Origin: Opitutales bacterium
GTDB lineage: Bacteria; Verrucomicrobiota; Verrucomicrobiia; Opitutales; Seribacteraceae
Assembly: GCA_028045305.1 (NCBI GenBank)
Contig: JAOFTV010000001.1
Coordinates: 184,355 to 248,354 of the forward strand
DNA: 64,000 bases
Direction: 5' to 3'
Shown here in pieces: positions 61,593-64,000 of the stretch; position 1 is the first letter of the stretch, and every line of letters starts with the position of its first letter. The notes under the pieces are model-generated. The model did not search any database. It worked only from the letters and a program-made list of their open reading frames with translations, and was not told the DNA's origin. The position numbers and the translations under genes were made by a program.

Positions 61593-61982
61593 ATGATTCG
61601 TAAAGCCCTCACAGCCCTTAGTTTAGTAGCCGTATTTTCTTCGGCGAGTCTGCCTTTGGCTGTTTTGCAGGTTGGCGTTTGGGCTAATATGTTTGGTGAA
61701 TTTTATGGTGAAACCGGTTCTATTGTTGAATCTATGGAATGGACTTTTGATGGTGAAAACCGATGTGATGGGTGTGAACTGGTGAGTTCCCTGAATGGCA
61801 AGAAAAGTGAAGTTATGGCATGCACTCTCTCGCTTGTAGAGGAGACCAAAGCAATTCCTTGTGATGTAAAAAGATCGAACATTTATGGGCTTCCCGAAAA
61901 TGTTTTTCTTGTTAGTGGGCAATTCCCCGTGGAATCCTGGGTGCAGGAGGTAGCTTCACCTCCTCCCAAAAATTTGGTTTAA
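61593..61982 (+). CDS. Small exported CxxC protein
   Basis: 129 aa; signal segment; MEWTFDGENRCDGCELVSSLNGKKSEVMACTLSL. Confidence 0.65.
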   Translation: MIRKALTALSLVAVFSSASLPLAVLQVGVWANMFGEFYGETGSIVESMEWTFDGENRCDGCELVSSLNGKKSEVMACTLSLVEETKAIPCDVKRSNIYGLPENVFLVSGQFPVESWVQEVASPPPKNLV

Positions 61983-61994
61983 AAAGCCTTTGTA

Positions 61995-62033
61995 AGTTTG
62001 GCTTCCTTTTTAAAAGCCAAACTACTTTTTATT
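61995..62033 (+). terminator. Rho-independent terminator after the CxxC gene
   Basis: Perfect 10-bp stem AGTTTGGCTT...AAGCCAAACT (61995-62004 / 62014-62023), then ACTTTTTATTT. Confidence 0.85.
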
Positions 62034-62091
62034 TATCCGTCTTTATAATGGCGGTGTATTCTTTTGTTTTATTCCAAATTTAGTACTTATT

Positions 62092-63111
62092 ATGAAATTC
62101 TTTAAATCTCTTTTTCTTAGTCTCTTTCTTTCATCCTCTTTTCTTTTCGCCCACGAAGGTCCATGGACTGCTGCCCGCCCGGATGGTCATGCACCTATAT
62201 CCGTGATGGGGGATCATATGCACGCGATGGGGGAATGGATGGTTTCCTACCGCTACATGACCATGGATATGAAGGGCTTGTTAAAGGGGTCGGATAATGT
62301 AACTACCAAATCACAAACAGGAACCATGATGGCACCAGGTGATTACATGATGGTGCCAACAGAGATGACTATGGACATGCATATGTTTGGTGCTATGCAT
62401 GCGATTTCAGATCAATGGACCTTGATGTGCATGCTCAATTATTTGGATAATGAAATGACGATGATTAATCGTATGGATGTAACTTCCAAGATGGAGACTT
62501 CAGGAATTAGTGATCTAAAGCTAGCCGGGCTCTATGATCTTGCCCGTTGGGAAGATGGCAGGCGAGCTCACTTAAGTTTTGGGCTCAGTGCACCCACTGG
62601 ATCCATCGATGAGAAGTCTGGAGGAAATACTGTTGGGTATGGCATGCAATTAGGTTCGGGTACCTGGGACTTTCATCCAGCCATCACTTACTTAGGTCAG
62701 ACCGAAAATTATTCCTATGGTGCTCAGTTGGGAGGAATTCTACGAATTGGTGATAATGATCAGGGGTATACCCTGGGTAACCGTGTTGAGGCAACTTTGT
62801 GGGGAGCCCGTAAATTAACCGACTCATTGAGTGCTTCATTGAAACTTGATTACTCATCGCAGGAAGAAGTAGATGGTTCTCATAAGGGCATTTCCAATAT
62901 GCAAAAAATGATGACACCGGCAAAGAACCCTGATCATCAGGGGCGCGATCTTACCTCGCTTGGTTTGGGATTAAATTACTACTTCCAATCAGGTGCCCTG
63001 AAAGGTCATCGCATTGCCGCGGAGTGGGAAACCCCATTGGATCAAAAAGTAAATGGCGTTCAGCTCGAGCTTGACTCTACCTGGACGGTTGGTTGGCAAT
63101 ACGCTTGGTAA
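62092..63111 (+). CDS. Met/His-rich outer-membrane beta-barrel-like (transporter/MetA-pathway-like) protein
   Basis: Signal peptide; Met-rich HAPISVMGDHMHAMGEWMVSYRYMTMDMKG...MTMDMHMFGAMHAISDQWTLMCMLNYL; amphipathic C-terminus ending in aromatic W (TWTVGWQYAW). Confidence 0.7.
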   Translation: MKFFKSLFLSLFLSSSFLFAHEGPWTAARPDGHAPISVMGDHMHAMGEWMVSYRYMTMDMKGLLKGSDNVTTKSQTGTMMAPGDYMMVPTEMTMDMHMFGAMHAISDQWTLMCMLNYLDNEMTMINRMDVTSKMETSGISDLKLAGLYDLARWEDGRRAHLSFGLSAPTGSIDEKSGGNTVGYGMQLGSGTWDFHPAITYLGQTENYSYGAQLGGILRIGDNDQGYTLGNRVEATLWGARKLTDSLSASLKLDYSSQEEVDGSHKGISNMQKMMTPAKNPDHQGRDLTSLGLGLNYYFQSGALKGHRIAAEWETPLDQKVNGVQLELDSTWTVGWQYAW

Positions 63112-63167
63112 AGTTTTACATTCTAAGACTTGATCGATGCCTTTAGATTATTCAGAAATGAATACCT

Positions 63168-64000
63168 ATGGTAAATCGATCCATTACTTGGCTCTTGTGC
63201 CCCCTTTTGCTTTGGGCACAAGAGCCTACTGAATTATCCAAAGATGTTCTTTCTCCCCTTGTGGTTACCGCACAGGGTGGGTTTCCTGAGCCGCTGGGTA
63301 AATCGGTCTGGTCTTTAACTCAATTAAAGACAGATGACCTTCTAGTATTGTCCCGGTCGATGCCAGAGGCGATGACGGGGATGCCCTCTGTAATGGTTCA
63401 AAAAACCGCCCTCGGGCAATCATCTCCTTACATTCGTGGACTGACTGGTTATCACAATGTTTTGCTGGTGGATGGCATAAGGCTTAATCATTCTGCGATG
63501 AGATCGGGCCCCAATCAATATTGGAGCACGGTCGAGCTTTATGGCACAAACCATATCGAAGCTTTACGAGGTTCTTACGGCACACTCTATGGGGCCGATG
63601 CAGTGGGTGGTGTGGTTAATGTTTTATCCGGTAAACCATCCTTTGGCTATGGTAGGAAGTATTCAACTGGAGAATTTTTTGGCCGACTTTCCTCTGCTGA
63701 GCGTTCATGGACTGTGGGTATATTAGGTGAGGTTACTTCAGGTGATTGGTTTGTCGAAGTTTCGCATACGGAGCGTTCATTTGGAGATCTTGAGGGAGGA
63801 AGCGATATCGGTAGGCAGCCTAATACAGGGTACGATATGAGTGGAACTCAGGCCCGTTTGGCCCGCAAAATCTCGAATAATGCCCACTGGGTATTTGGAT
63901 TCCAGAGAGCTTTCATGGATGATGTGCCAAGAACCCATAAAACAATTGATGGTCTGAGCTGGGAAGGATTGTCTGTAGGGAAGGAACTTTGGAGGCAGCT
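63168..64000 (+). CDS. TonB-dependent receptor, N-terminal part (truncated by window end)
   Basis: Open from ATG 63168 through the last base; MVNRSITWLLCPLLLWAQEP signal; LVVTAQ; plug motifs SPYIRGLTGYHNVLLVDGIRLNHS, VELYGTNHIEALRGSYGTLYGADAVGGVVNVLS. Confidence 0.92.
   Translation, partial: MVNRSITWLLCPLLLWAQEPTELSKDVLSPLVVTAQGGFPEPLGKSVWSLTQLKTDDLLVLSRSMPEAMTGMPSVMVQKTALGQSSPYIRGLTGYHNVLLVDGIRLNHSAMRSGPNQYWSTVELYGTNHIEALRGSYGTLYGADAVGGVVNVLSGKPSFGYGRKYSTGEFFGRLSSAERSWTVGILGEVTSGDWFVEVSHTERSFGDLEGGSDIGRQPNTGYDMSGTQARLARKISNNAHWVFGFQRAFMDDVPRTHKTIDGLSWEGLSVGKELWRQ

Noticed and set aside
1-64000. CRISPR array, IS element or prophage
   Set aside because: No regular repeat-spacer pattern, transposase, integrase or phage structural gene found on reading either strand.

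Overview
Gene-dense 64 kb bacterial window, probably a marine Verrucomicrobiota or Planctomycetota-type genome. That lineage call is inferred only from gene content: five sulfatases, two PSD1/DUF1501 gene pairs, DUF1080 proteins, an ECF sigma/FecR pair and many exported Tat-type proteins. The left edge carries a truncated Wadjet-type SMC locus (C-terminus of a JetA-like ORF, complete JetB and JetC). An aldo/keto reductase occupies the position where JetD would normally follow. Other accessory features are a solitary DNA cytosine-5 methyltransferase with an internal CxxC..CxxC insert, a structured non-coding region ending in a minus-strand terminator, and a Phd/PIN toxin-antitoxin pair with palindromes upstream. 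The most interesting signal is a module that occurs twice: a Tat-exported FAD oxidoreductase followed by a small membrane protein with two His 14 residues apart in a TM segment and a DxxS(G/E)AT motif resembling ApbE flavinylation sites. An ApbE gene lies about 190 bp upstream of one copy. The right edge has a small CxxC exported protein, a Met/His-rich outer-membrane-like protein and a truncated TonB-dependent receptor, possibly a metal-uptake cluster. No CRISPR array, rRNA, tRNA or transposase was recognised by eye. All family names come from motif reading, not database searches.
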